Assembly: GCA_031426915.1 (NCBI GenBank)
Contig: JASJPB010000035.1
Span: forward strand, 1 to 64,000
Reading direction: 5' to 3'
Origin: Sulfurimicrobium sp031426915
GTDB taxonomy: Bacteria; Pseudomonadota; Gammaproteobacteria; Burkholderiales; Sulfuricellaceae
Length of the DNA: 64,000 nt
In this document: positions 1-9,426 of the stretch, in pieces
Layout: every line of letters starts with the position of its first letter
How positions within the stretch are numbered: the first letter of the stretch is position 1
Translations under genes and position numbers: made by a program
Notes under the pieces: model-generated
Told to the model about the DNA's origin: nothing
The model's database searches: none
What the model saw: only the letters and a program-made list of their open reading frames with translations

Positions 1-53
<53 letters not shown>

Positions 54-121
54 CTAAGAGCCGCACATTATATTGAGTTAGTACCGTACTGTAAAGTGGT
101 CTATAAAAAATCAGCTTCCAG

Positions 122-1516
122 CTAAGCCAAGCTTCTTGCCAATTGGTGACGCATCCGGCGTAAGGTCTCCTCCTTGCCGAGCAATGCCAGCACGGCATCT
201 ACAGCAGGTGTTTGCGGTTCGCCCGTTACCAGTACGCGCAGCGGCATGGCAACTTTGGGGAACTTGAGTCCGTGGGCGGCGACGGTGGATTTCATCACAT
301 CATGAATCGCCTCGCGCGTCCATTCTATGACGGCCAGCTTGTCTGCCATTTCAGCCATCACGGGCAGAATATCCTCAGGCACATGCTGTTCCAGCACATG
401 AGGCTCGGGGTCGAGCGCACGGTAGAAATACACCGCCGCATCGGCCAGCTCTTCCACGGTGCTGACCCGTTCCCTCAGCAATTCCGCCACTGCGGCAAAA
501 TCCGGTCCGGTCGAGCCGGGATCACAGCAGTCGCGCAACATGAATGGCTTTGCCAGCTCCGCCAGGCGAGCCCCGCCAACCTGCTTGAGGTATTGCTGGT
601 TCAGCCACAGCAGTTTTTCCGGGTTGAACTTGGCAGGCGACTTGGAAATGCCACCCAGATCGAACATGGCCACGAACTGCTCCATGGTGAACACTTCCTC
701 GTCGCCCTTGGCCCAGCCGAGGCGGGCCAGGTAATTCAGCAGCGCCTCCGGCAGGTAGCCGTCTTCCTGGTACTGCATCACGGAAACCGCCCCGTGGCGT
801 TTGGATAGGCGCTCGCCATCCGCGCCCAGGATCATGGGCACGTGTGCATACTGCGGCAAGGGCGCGCCGAGCGCCTTGAGGATGTTGATCTGGCGCGGGG
901 TATTGTTGAGGTGGTCGTCGCCACGGATGACGTGGGTGATCTGCATGTCCCAGTCGTCCACCACGACACAGAAGTTGTAAGTGGGCGTGCCATCCGAACG
1001 GGCAATGATGAGGTCGTCCAGTTCGCTGTTTTGCACCACCACGCGGCCCTTGACCAGATCGTCGATGACCACCGCGCCCTCAAGCGGCGTTTTGAAACGC
1101 ACCACGGGAGACACGCCGGCCGGCGGGGTCGCTGTGGAATTGCGCCAGCGGCGGTCGTAGCGTGGTTTGAGACCGGCGGCCTGCTGCTCCTCGCGCAACT
1201 TGTCGAGTTCTTCCTTGCTGGCGTAGCAGTAATAAGCGTTGCCCTCGTCGATGAGCTGCTGAATCACCTGCTTGTAGCGATCCATGCGCTGCATCTGGTA
1301 AAAAGGCCCTTCGTCGTAATCGAGACCGAGCCATTCCATGCCGTCGAGAATAGCCTGCACCGATTCAGGCGTAGAGCGCTCGAGATCCGTGTCCTCGACG
1401 CGCAGGATGAATGTGCCCTGGTGCATGCGCGCGAAGGCCCAGGAAAACAGTGCGGTTCGGGCACCGCCGATATGCAGGTAGCCGGTTGGGCTGGGGGCGA
1501 AACGGGTACGGACCAT
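122..1516 (-). CDS. gltX: Glutamyl-tRNA synthetase
   Basis: Cytoplasmic class I aminoacyl-tRNA synthetase that charges tRNA-Glu with glutamate; 464 residues, the usual length. The class I HIGH-type motif is seen at about residues 9-19 (PSPTGYLHIGG) and the KMSKS-type motif as LSKRHG at about residue 240. The C-terminal anticodon-binding helical domain is complete. The start ATG at 1516 fits the conserved MVRTRFAPSPTG opening, although no strong Shine-Dalgarno is visible. It is divergent from pabB across a 141-bp gap and followed by tRNA-Ala. Whether it is discriminating or non-discriminating cannot be told from sequence reading alone. Confidence 0.97.
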   Translation of the reverse strand: MVRTRFAPSPTGYLHIGGARTALFSWAFARMHQGTFILRVEDTDLERSTPESVQAILDGMEWLGLDYDEGPFYQMQRMDRYKQVIQQLIDEGNAYYCYASKEELDKLREEQQAAGLKPRYDRRWRNSTATPPAGVSPVVRFKTPLEGAVVIDDLVKGRVVVQNSELDDLIIARSDGTPTYNFCVVVDDWDMQITHVIRGDDHLNNTPRQINILKALGAPLPQYAHVPMILGADGERLSKRHGAVSVMQYQEDGYLPEALLNYLARLGWAKGDEEVFTMEQFVAMFDLGGISKSPAKFNPEKLLWLNQQYLKQVGGARLAELAKPFMLRDCCDPGSTGPDFAAVAELLRERVSTVEELADAAVYFYRALDPEPHVLEQHVPEDILPVMAEMADKLAVIEWTREAIHDVMKSTVAAHGLKFPKVAMPLRVLVTGEPQTPAVDAVLALLGKEETLRRMRHQLARSLA

Positions 1517-1657
1517 GATGACGGGAACTTGAAAAAAGAACGCATTTTACGACAAAAGGACTTGGGACAGTAAACGGGCCGGATACTGCCCGCTTCGCAG
1601 AACGCGCTACAATCCGGAAATTCCAACTGCGCGCCTGCTGGGCGACTCGCCATACCC

Positions 1658-3040
1658 GTGATCCAGTCCTTGCCATACCATGAAGACAGCGCCAGCCTGT
1701 TCGAGGCCATCGCCGACGATCCGTGGGCGGTGTTCCTGGACAGCGGCCACCCCCACTCGGCCCAGGGCCGCTACGACATTATCGCCGCAGCGCCGAGCAG
1801 GACACTGCTCACCCGTGGCGGCATGACCGAGATCGGTAGCGCGGAGGGGGTGGAGTTTTCGCAGCAAGACCCCTTCGCCCTGCTGCGACTACAGCTGCAA
1901 CCGGAAGCCGTCAGCGACCCGTCCGGCCTGCCCTTTTGCGGCGGGGCCATCGGATATTTCTCGTATGATCTGGGACGGCGCATCGAACATCTTCCCGCCC
2001 TCGCACGGGACGGGGAAAAACTGCCCGAAATGGCTTTTGGCATCTACGACTGGGCCCTGGTGGTGGATCACCGCGAGCGGCAGAGCTGGCTGGTCAGTGC
2101 CGGGCGCGATCCGGCCACGGCGCTAAAATGGGAGCAGCTGGTGGCGCTGCTCTCGCACCCTGCCCCGGTGCACCAGCGCCTGCCATTGCGCCTCACTGCC
2201 CCGCTGGTTTCGAACCTGCCGCGCGAAAAATATTTCGCCGCTTTCGAGCGAATACAACGCTACATCCATGATGGAGACTGCTACCAGGTCAACCTGGCAC
2301 AACGTTTTTCCGCCCCGGCCGCGGGCGATCCCTGGGCGGCTTACCAGGAGCTGCGCCGAGCCAATCCCGCCCCCTTCGCGGCCTATCTCAACCTGCCCGG
2401 CGTCCAGATTCTCAGCGCTTCACCGGAGCGTTTCCTGGCATTACGCGGGCGGCGAGTGGAAAGCAAACCCATCAAAGGCACCCGCCCCCGGGATCATGCC
2501 CATCCGGCGCGCGATGAGGCCTTGGCAAAGGCATTGCGCAACAGCCTCAAGGACCGCGCGGAAAATCTGATGATTGTGGATTTGTTGCGCAACGACCTGA
2601 GCAAAAGCTGCGAAATCGGGTCGGTCGCGGTGCCCAGCCTGTTCGAGGTGGAAAGTTTTTCCAGCGTGCATCATCTGGTGAGCACGGTCACCGGCACCCT
2701 GGCCCCGCACAGGGATGCCATCGACTTGTTGCGCGGCTGCTTTCCTGGAGGTTCCATCACCGGCGCGCCCAAACTGCGAGCGATGGAAATCATCGAGGAG
2801 CTTGAACCCGACCGGCGCGGCGTCTACTGCGGCGCCATTGGCTACATCGGGTTTGACGGCGAGATGGATACCAGCATCGTGATCCGCACCCTGGTCCATT
2901 CCGGCAACACCGTCCGTTTCTGGGCCGGGGGCGGCATCGTCGCCGACTCGTGTGCCGAAGACGAATACCAGGAAACTTTCGACAAGGCCGCCGCGCTGCT
3001 ACGGCTGTTACAACAGCCCGACCCCGGCGTCAGCGCATAA
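1658..3040 (+). CDS. pabB: Aminodeoxychorismate synthase component I
   Basis: Chorismate-using enzyme making 4-amino-4-deoxychorismate for p-aminobenzoate and folate; 460 residues. It has an N-terminal anthranilate-synthase-type domain and a C-terminal chorismate-binding domain with PGGSITGAPKLRAMEI near residue 365. PGGSITGAPK is the PabB form, whereas TrpE proteins usually read PAGTLSGAPK. The start is GTG at 1658, giving an N-terminus MIQSLPYHEDSASLF typical of the family. No pabA or pabC lies next to it, so the glutaminase subunit must be elsewhere. It ends 30 bp before the convergent GGDEF/EAL gene. Confidence 0.92.
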   Translation: MIQSLPYHEDSASLFEAIADDPWAVFLDSGHPHSAQGRYDIIAAAPSRTLLTRGGMTEIGSAEGVEFSQQDPFALLRLQLQPEAVSDPSGLPFCGGAIGYFSYDLGRRIEHLPALARDGEKLPEMAFGIYDWALVVDHRERQSWLVSAGRDPATALKWEQLVALLSHPAPVHQRLPLRLTAPLVSNLPREKYFAAFERIQRYIHDGDCYQVNLAQRFSAPAAGDPWAAYQELRRANPAPFAAYLNLPGVQILSASPERFLALRGRRVESKPIKGTRPRDHAHPARDEALAKALRNSLKDRAENLMIVDLLRNDLSKSCEIGSVAVPSLFEVESFSSVHHLVSTVTGTLAPHRDAIDLLRGCFPGGSITGAPKLRAMEIIEELEPDRRGVYCGAIGYIGFDGEMDTSIVIRTLVHSGNTVRFWAGGGIVADSCAEDEYQETFDKAAALLRLLQQPDPGVSA

Positions 3041-3070
3041 CCCGTTTCCAGCATCAGGGCATCAGTGCAC

Positions 3071-5593
3071 TCACTCCCTGCTTCGCCAGCGTAATATCCA
3101 CGCCTCCGCCGGTTCTGGCCTGCCATAGAGATAGCCCTGATGGATCACGGTTGCACGGGCGTTGAGAAAGGCCGCCTGCGCTTCGGTTTCGACGCCTTCC
3201 GCCACCACTTTCAGGTGCATGTGATGCGCCACCGCGAGGATGGTTTCCACCAGCGCAGCGTCGTCCGGATCGGTGGGCGCATCCTGGATGAAGGTCTTGT
3301 CGATTTTCAGTTCGTGTATGGGCAGGCGTTTGAGGTAGGCGAGCGAGGAATAGCCGGTTCCGAAGTCGTCCAGCGAGAAATGGATGCCCAGGGCCGTGAG
3401 TTCGCTCATCTTCGCCACCACGTCGTTGAGATTGTCGATCATCAGCCCTTCCGTCACTTCCAGGGTGAGATGGGTCGGGTCGGCGCCGGTGGCAGACAGC
3501 AGATCGCGCAACCAGGGCACAAAACCCTTCTGACGGAAGTGGCGCGGGCTCAGGTTGACCGACAGGCGCAACGGGTGCCCGGCCATATCTTCCTGCGCCA
3601 TCAAGCGGCAGGCTTCGGCGAACACCCAGGCACCGAGATCGACGATGAGGTCCGATTCCTCGGCCACCGGGATGAACACGCCGGGCGGAACCAGGCCGCG
3701 CTCGGGGTGTTGCCAGCGCACCAGTACTTCGGCGCCAACCAATTGACCCTGCGCCTCGACCTGAGGCTGCAGATAGAGGCGTAATTCGCCCGCCGGAATA
3801 CCCCGGCGCAACTCACGCTCCACCCGGAAGCGCTGTTCCGTCGTTTCGCCCATGCCGACCTCAAAGAAGGCACTCTGATTTCCGCCACCATCCTTGACCT
3901 TGTGCAAGGCGTTGTCGGCCCGGCGCAGGATGTCATCGGGCGTCTCGTCCGCGACTTCCGGGAACAGGGTGATGCCGATACTGGCGGTCACGATAACTTC
4001 CTCACCACCGATATCGAAAGGCTGGCGCAAGGCGGTGTGGATCTTGTCTGCCACCGACAGCGCATGACGACTGGCATGATCGTGACGCTTGGTCAGGGAC
4101 GGCAGCAGCAGCGCAAATTCGTCGGCCGCTGGGCGCGCCAGCGTATCGCCTTCTCGCAACAGTCCGCCCAGCCGTACGCTCAGCGACTTGAGCAGCATGT
4201 CGCCCAGGACATGGCCGCGGGCATCGTTGATGTTTTTGAAACGGTCGACATTGAGCAGCAGCAGTGCTTCCATATGCTGCGAACGATGACTTGCCGCCAG
4301 CAACTGCGCCAGGCGGTCCATCAGCAAGGTCCGATTGGGCAAGCTGGTGAGGGCATCAAAGTTGGCCAGACGATGAATCTCTGCTTCGGCCTGCTTTTTC
4401 TCGGTAATGTCCTGTTTTACCGCCAGATAGTGAGTAACACGTCCATCGCTCCCACGCACCGGTGAAATGACGGCGGACTCGATGTATTCGCTGCCATCCT
4501 TGCGCCGGTTTACAAACTCCCCCTGCCATGCTTTGCCCTGTGTCAGAGTGGCCCACAAGGCGTGAAATGTCTCCGGCGGAGTCTTGCCCGACTGGAGAAC
4601 CCGCGGGTTGGCCCCCCGTGCCTCCTCGCGCGAATAACCGCTCTTTTTGACAAATGCCTCGTTGACATACTCGATGCGTGCGTCCAGGTCGGTGATGACG
4701 ACGCTCTCCGGACTTTGCTCCACGGCCTGGGTCAGTTTGCCAAGCGCCCGATCACGTGCCTGCACCTCGTCCGCCATGTGGTTGAAGGTCCGGGCCAGAT
4801 TGGCGACCTCGTCCTTCTGTTCATCCTTGACACGCGCATCATAGTCGCCCGCCGCAAACCGTTGCGCCCCAGCTTGCAAACGAGTCAGCCGGCACGTCAC
4901 CATCCGGTCGAGAATAAAGCCCAGAGCCAGGAAGAGGACGGCATAGCTGGCGATACTTTTTATGAGGCGCCCGCTCCAGAGCTCGAGAAGCCGGGCGTCG
5001 AATATCGAAGTCGGAATCCTGATGCTCGCCACGCCACGCAGGTCGCCAACCTTGTAGTCATACGCGGTGGCGTATTTTTCACGGATACTGGGCGGAGCTT
5101 CCTCTCGATTGCCATGGCATTTCAGACAAAACGGCTCGATGCGGATCGGCGCCGTATAAAGCAGATAACCGACACCCTTGTCGGTGACGATGTTGCGCAT
5201 GCGCTCGTTCGCCTTGGGGTCGGCACGGAACCAGTTCATGTCCTCCAGTTCGAAGCGGTCGGCCTGGTTGCCGGGATTGCGCGGCACATCGGAAACATTG
5301 TTGAAAATGATTCCGCTCTGGTTCCAGTTGGCAAACTCCTTGGAGATGCGCGAGAAAGAATGCGCGGGCAGAAAACCGATGGTCTTGTCGTTGACCGGCA
5401 GGCCGCTGTCGATAAACTGCTGCTGATAGATACGGCGCGTCGCCATCATGAAACCGTAAACGGTTCTGGCATCGTATTCTGCATTTGCCCGCAGTTCGGC
5501 ACCCAGCTTTTTATAACTGACCCCGAGGTCAATCGCCAGAATCACGCTCATGAGCGCGCCGAGCAGCAGCCATATCTTGGTTTTGAGTTTCAC
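3071..5593 (-). CDS. c-haem-motif sensor with HAMP-PAS-GGDEF-EAL domains
   Basis: Membrane signalling protein of 840 residues, last gene of a three-gene operon. Order of parts: membrane segment at about 7-27; a periplasmic DUF3365/Tll0287-like sensor to about 205 with one CLKCH c-type haem motif at 156-160; second membrane segment at about 212-230; HAMP to about 283; PAS 290-395; GGDEF 405-575; EAL 585-840. The GGDEF motif reads AADEF (489-493), so cyclase activity is doubtful. The EAL domain reads EVL at 622-624 but keeps LDDFGTGYSSL and the catalytic-type Glu and Lys positions, so c-di-GMP hydrolysis is plausible. The haem motif suggests redox or gas sensing. The start overlaps the end of the upstream gene by 4 bp. 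Confidence 0.9.
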   Translation of the reverse strand: MKLKTKIWLLLGALMSVILAIDLGVSYKKLGAELRANAEYDARTVYGFMMATRRIYQQQFIDSGLPVNDKTIGFLPAHSFSRISKEFANWNQSGIIFNNVSDVPRNPGNQADRFELEDMNWFRADPKANERMRNIVTDKGVGYLLYTAPIRIEPFCLKCHGNREEAPPSIREKYATAYDYKVGDLRGVASIRIPTSIFDARLLELWSGRLIKSIASYAVLFLALGFILDRMVTCRLTRLQAGAQRFAAGDYDARVKDEQKDEVANLARTFNHMADEVQARDRALGKLTQAVEQSPESVVITDLDARIEYVNEAFVKKSGYSREEARGANPRVLQSGKTPPETFHALWATLTQGKAWQGEFVNRRKDGSEYIESAVISPVRGSDGRVTHYLAVKQDITEKKQAEAEIHRLANFDALTSLPNRTLLMDRLAQLLAASHRSQHMEALLLLNVDRFKNINDARGHVLGDMLLKSLSVRLGGLLREGDTLARPAADEFALLLPSLTKRHDHASRHALSVADKIHTALRQPFDIGGEEVIVTASIGITLFPEVADETPDDILRRADNALHKVKDGGGNQSAFFEVGMGETTEQRFRVERELRRGIPAGELRLYLQPQVEAQGQLVGAEVLVRWQHPERGLVPPGVFIPVAEESDLIVDLGAWVFAEACRLMAQEDMAGHPLRLSVNLSPRHFRQKGFVPWLRDLLSATGADPTHLTLEVTEGLMIDNLNDVVAKMSELTALGIHFSLDDFGTGYSSLAYLKRLPIHELKIDKTFIQDAPTDPDDAALVETILAVAHHMHLKVVAEGVETEAQAAFLNARATVIHQGYLYGRPEPAEAWILRWRSRE

Positions 5594-7467
5594 GCTGGTA
5601 CCTCCACACGGTTGCGCCCATTTGCCTTGGCACGATAGAGCGCATCATCGGCGCGCGCCAGTGCGTCGTCCGCGCTGTCGTCGTCATGCTCGAGGCAGGC
5701 GATGCCAATGCTCACCGTCACCAGCAGCCGTCCGTCGCCGATTTCCACCGCCATCCCCGCTACCCGTTCGCGCAAGCGCTCGGCAAACTGCCGCGCCGCC
5801 TCGGCCTCGGTGCCCGGCAAGAGTACGGCGAATTCTTCGCCGCCCACCCGGCCCACCAGATCGATCTTGCGCAAGGTTTCCAGCAGCGTCGCGCCAAATG
5901 AGGCGAGCACCGCATCACCCGCGGCATGCCCATAGCTGTCGTTGATGCGCTTGAAGTGGTCCAGGTCCAGCATCAGCAACGCCGCCGGTTCATGAAAGCG
6001 CTGGGTACGTGCAAATTCATTCTCCAGCTGCGCCATGAAATGGCGCCGGTTTGAAACCCCGGTGAGGGAATCCGTAGTCGCCAAACGGGTGAGCTCCGCC
6101 TCCATCGCCTTGCGCGCCGTGATGTCCTGGAACAGCACTTCGGCTCCCACCTGCCGCACATCATCCATCATGGGCGTCGCCACCAGATGCACCGGGAAAA
6201 TATCGCCATTCTTGCGTATGAAACTCTGCTCCAACTCGCGCCGGGCCGCGTCCTGGAGCGTCAGAAACAACGGACACTCCGCCTCCGGATAAGCGCTTCC
6301 GTCCGGCCCGTGGTAGTGGAACAGGGCGTGGGCACTCCTGCCCATAGCCTCTTCCTCGCGCAGCCCCAGCATGGTCAGCGCCACCGGGTTGATGAAAATG
6401 ATCCGCCCGGCGTGATCCACGCCGTAAATGCCTTCGCCCGCGGCATTGAGCAACAACTGGTTGCGCTGCGACAGCCGGTCGATCTCGTCGCGGGAACGTT
6501 GCAGCGCCTCTTCTTTCGCTTTGCGTTCAGAGATATCCGTGTTTGCCCCGCGCGTTCCGAGACATTCACCGTTTTGTCCGGAAACAGGGCGGCAGCGGTG
6601 CGAAATCCAGCGCACCTCGCCATTCCTGTGTACAACTCGCAGATCCAACTCATCTTCCTGTTTATCCCTGCATGCGACATGCCGATGGGCGGCAAAGCGC
6701 GACATGTCATCCGGATAAACGATTCGGGAAAACAGATCCGGGTCGGCCTCCAGTTCTTGGGAAGTGTAGCCGGTAATGCGCTCGCATGAGGGTGAGTTGT
6801 AAATCTGCTGCCCATCCGGCCCGATCCAGAATTCCCAGTCGGTGGTATTGTCCGCCAGCGTGCGATATTTCAGCTCTGAAAGTGCCAGCGCCTGGTTTGC
6901 CGTCTGCGCTTCCCGGGTGACCGCGTTTGCCATCTGGCGCGCGAGCGCCGCGCCCAGCACCAGGGATAACATGGCGATCAACACCGTGGCGGGCAGCATG
7001 TTGGCAAAGCCCTCATCCACATCGTCTTCCGTGACGCCCACATGCAGAATGCCGTCAGCTGGATAAGGCAAGCGCGCGGCAATGTCGAGGAAAACCCTTC
7101 CACCCTGATCTTTCCAGGTTCGCACCGAGGTTTTGCCGCTAGCTTGAGGATGGAGCTCAAGCAGCCCTTTCGGCACACCCTGTGAAAAGGTGTGGGCCAG
7201 AGGGACGCGATTGCGTTCCAGCCAGGCATAGCTGGCTACCCTTTGATCGACGCTGGAAGAAAGCAGCGCCTTGAGCTGCAGGCGATCATCCCATAAAACC
7301 GGTTTTACGCACTGGCTGGCGAGAAATACAGCATGAGCTTCCGCTTCCCGTTGCGCGACAGTGTGATAACGCAGATTCAGAAAATAAAGCAGCGAAGCGC
7401 CCACCAGCGTCACCACCAGGGCAATCAGCGCAAAGGTTCGCCAGAAAAGGCTGTCGCGCAAGCTCAA
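5590..7467 (-). CDS. Membrane diguanylate cyclase with two PAS domains
   Basis: Protein of 625 residues predicted to make c-di-GMP. Membrane segments at about 10-30 and 160-178 enclose a roughly 130-residue periplasmic sensor. Two PAS/PAC units follow (about 200-315 and 330-455), then a GGDEF domain with an intact GGEEF signature (VGGEEFAVLLPG). It sits between a PhnD-like binding protein upstream (4-bp overlap) and the haem GGDEF/EAL protein downstream (4-bp overlap). The three are therefore translationally coupled and likely one pathway: the binding protein senses a ligand, this protein makes c-di-GMP, and the downstream protein removes it. The ligand is unknown. Confidence 0.9.
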   Translation of the reverse strand: MSLRDSLFWRTFALIALVVTLVGASLLYFLNLRYHTVAQREAEAHAVFLASQCVKPVLWDDRLQLKALLSSSVDQRVASYAWLERNRVPLAHTFSQGVPKGLLELHPQASGKTSVRTWKDQGGRVFLDIAARLPYPADGILHVGVTEDDVDEGFANMLPATVLIAMLSLVLGAALARQMANAVTREAQTANQALALSELKYRTLADNTTDWEFWIGPDGQQIYNSPSCERITGYTSQELEADPDLFSRIVYPDDMSRFAAHRHVACRDKQEDELDLRVVHRNGEVRWISHRCRPVSGQNGECLGTRGANTDISERKAKEEALQRSRDEIDRLSQRNQLLLNAAGEGIYGVDHAGRIIFINPVALTMLGLREEEAMGRSAHALFHYHGPDGSAYPEAECPLFLTLQDAARRELEQSFIRKNGDIFPVHLVATPMMDDVRQVGAEVLFQDITARKAMEAELTRLATTDSLTGVSNRRHFMAQLENEFARTQRFHEPAALLMLDLDHFKRINDSYGHAAGDAVLASFGATLLETLRKIDLVGRVGGEEFAVLLPGTEAEAARQFAERLRERVAGMAVEIGDGRLLVTVSIGIACLEHDDDSADDALARADDALYRAKANGRNRVEVPA

Positions 7468-8453
7468 GGTGTCTTGCTCCGGACGGGGTTTTGCGCAATC
7501 CAGCGTTCCATCAGGCGCACACCGTCGTACATGGCGTCCTCTCCCGCCTCGAAGCGATCGATCTGCAATTCCTTCAGCAGCGGAATGGCGAGGGGGTCCT
7601 TGTGCAGCGAGAACAAGACGGCGCGCAGACGGGACGTCAGCTGGACGTCGGCAGCAGGATGGACGACAACTGGCGGAATGCCATAAGGCGGCGATTTTTC
7701 GATGATCCGGGTGCGGGGTGTATCGGTCGAGCCGGTGGCATTGAAATACTCCCAGACCAGCGAATCTACTGCAGCACCATCGGCCAAGCCTTGCGCCACG
7801 GCATGGATGGAATTGTCATGGCTGTAGGTAAAAAAACTGTCGGCAAAAAAACTTTTCGCTGTTTCATGGCGTTGCGCCAGCATGAAGCGAGGCACCAGCG
7901 AACCGGTGTTGGATTTAGGGTCGGTAAAGGCAAAGCGCTTGCCGCGCAGGTCGTCGAAACTCCTGGCCGGGCCGTCCCTGCGCCCCAGGATGTAGGAATA
8001 GTAAACTTTCTGGCCATGAACCACCGGCACGGCCAGGATTTCCATGCCGAACTTGTCCCGCCCTTCCACATAGGCACCAGAACAGACAAAGGCAAAATCG
8101 ACCTCGCGTTTTTCCACCATGGCGTTGGTTTCGGCATAGGTCTTGCGCTGTGCTATTTCGACCGGGCGGCCAATTCTTTGCCCGATCAATTTTATCAGTT
8201 GGGCATAGGACTGGGTGGTGCGCTCCGGCGAGGTCATCGCGGCTATCGCCACACGTAGCGGTCTCTTTTCATTATCAGGGGCGTCTGGGGATGCAGGTTC
8301 CTGCACCACCGCTGAAGTGTCGATTTGGCGCGGCTCGGGAACGTTCATGCGCCACCATCCGGCAACTGCGGCTACAGCCAATGCAAGCAGCGCCAATACG
8401 ATTGCAAGACGCGTCAGGCCCGAAATGTTGCCGGGCGGTCCTGCTTTGAACAA
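7464..8453 (-). CDS. PhnD-like periplasmic phosphate/phosphonate-type binding protein
   Basis: Protein of 329 residues with an N-terminal membrane anchor (about residues 14-34) and a type-2 periplasmic-binding fold of the PhnD/phosphonate family; the text around LRVAIAAMTSPERT and GKRFAFTDPKSNTGSLVPR is typical. No ABC permease or ATPase genes are beside it. It is instead coupled by a 4-bp overlap to a diguanylate cyclase, so it is more likely the ligand-binding part of a signalling pathway than a transporter component. Such PhnD-like proteins also occur as sensor parts of histidine kinases. The true ligand cannot be read from sequence. Confidence 0.85.
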   Translation of the reverse strand: MFKAGPPGNISGLTRLAIVLALLALAVAAVAGWWRMNVPEPRQIDTSAVVQEPASPDAPDNEKRPLRVAIAAMTSPERTTQSYAQLIKLIGQRIGRPVEIAQRKTYAETNAMVEKREVDFAFVCSGAYVEGRDKFGMEILAVPVVHGQKVYYSYILGRRDGPARSFDDLRGKRFAFTDPKSNTGSLVPRFMLAQRHETAKSFFADSFFTYSHDNSIHAVAQGLADGAAVDSLVWEYFNATGSTDTPRTRIIEKSPPYGIPPVVVHPAADVQLTSRLRAVLFSLHKDPLAIPLLKELQIDRFEAGEDAMYDGVRLMERWIAQNPVRSKTP

Positions 8454-8562
8454 ACATCTCTCCAGTCGCGCAAGTCAGCCGTTAATCAGGGATAAAAACT
8501 CAACCACGGAGAAAGTATCCACGCCATCTGCATTCAGGTCAAATGCCTCTTTATATCAAGTG

Positions 8563-9123
8563 TTACCCGTTTCGGCGGCCAACGTTCGCTGTTTGCACCC
8601 CATCCTGCAAGCGCTCGAACGCGCGCAGGAATGCCTGCTTCGCCTGTTCCGGTGGCAGGGTCCGGATCGTGTCGGGCAGCGCCTCGATTCCCTGCAGGCT
8701 GGTCCAGCTTTCGGTCGAATAAGGCATCAGGTCGCGCTTCTCGGTGGCCAGCGCAACCAGGTCCGCGCGCTTGATGTCGTGATGGTGGCTCAGGTCCAGC
8801 CCGAAGCGTTCGCCGATGATGCGGGTGACGCTGTCCTCGATTTCGGAAAACGCCGGCAGCAGCAATTTAAGCGGCTTCACCATATCGCCCAGATAGGCCT
8901 CGGCGGCATCGTGGAGCAGTGCGGCAAGCTTCAGTTCCTCACTCACCTGGGAGGCGACGATCAGGCTGTGCTGGGCCACGGAGTAGAACGCATTGGTCTG
9001 GCCGTTGAAGCGGCACTGATAGGCCAGGCCGTGCGCGATATCCTCGATTTCGATGTCGTCGATGCGCGGCTCCAGCGGATAGAAGCGGTTGCCCAGGTAG
9101 GTCGACACATAAGGCGTGCTCAT
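8563..9123 (-). CDS. HD-domain phosphohydrolase (YfbR-like)
   Basis: Protein of 186 residues with a metal-dependent HD domain. His and Asp ligands are visible in SVAQHSLIVA and LAALLHDAAEAYLGDM, where HD is the metal pair. The family includes the dNMP 5'-nucleotidase YfbR and related nucleotide phosphohydrolases, so a nucleotide clean-up role is likely, but substrate choice is not certain. A good ribosome site (GGAGCAGGAAA) precedes the ATG at 9123. It is downstream of a 67-codon gene on the same strand with an 18-bp gap, probably one transcript starting near 9380. Confidence 0.85.
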   Translation of the reverse strand: MSTPYVSTYLGNRFYPLEPRIDDIEIEDIAHGLAYQCRFNGQTNAFYSVAQHSLIVASQVSEELKLAALLHDAAEAYLGDMVKPLKLLLPAFSEIEDSVTRIIGERFGLDLSHHHDIKRADLVALATEKRDLMPYSTESWTSLQGIEALPDTIRTLPPEQAKQAFLRAFERLQDGVQTANVGRRNG

Positions 9124-9141
9124 TTTCCTGCTCCAGATAGA

Positions 9142-9345
9142 TTAGCGGTTCACAGCCATGGCCTTGCGCAGCTGACTTACTTGCCGTTCCATTTTACGCA
9201 AAGTGGCCGGACGCACCATGGTCTTGCCCTCGGCCTTGGCGCGCTGGCAGATGCGCTGGATGGCCAGGGTCAGCGCCAGGCGATTTACAGTCCTCGACTG
9301 TGGGGACAGTCCCGTGGCGGAAGCGATAAACAGGTTTGCTTGCAT
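9142..9345 (-). CDS. Small conserved-looking hypothetical protein, 67 aa
   Basis: Short basic protein beginning MQANLFIASATGLSPQSRTV. The chosen ATG at 9345 has AAAGGGAAA upstream; an in-frame ATG at 9378 would add 11 residues but has no better ribosome site and would use the promoter space. No domain is recognised. It is rich in Arg, Lys, Gln and Ala, and helical in character. It lies just upstream of the HD phosphohydrolase and divergent from the WYL regulator, which may control it. No function is proposed. Confidence 0.6.
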   Translation of the reverse strand: MQANLFIASATGLSPQSRTVNRLALTLAIQRICQRAKAEGKTMVRPATLRKMERQVSQLRKAMAVNR

Positions 9346-9426
9346 GCTGGTTTCCCTTTCATGATGTGTTGGGCACATTATGGGTTATAGTAAAGCTCAC
9401 CAGATGAGCCACATGCAGGGAAATTT

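Noticed and set aside
3140..5638. Several plus-strand frames opposite the GGDEF/EAL gene
   Set aside because: They follow the reverse codon pattern of the real gene and are not protein-like.
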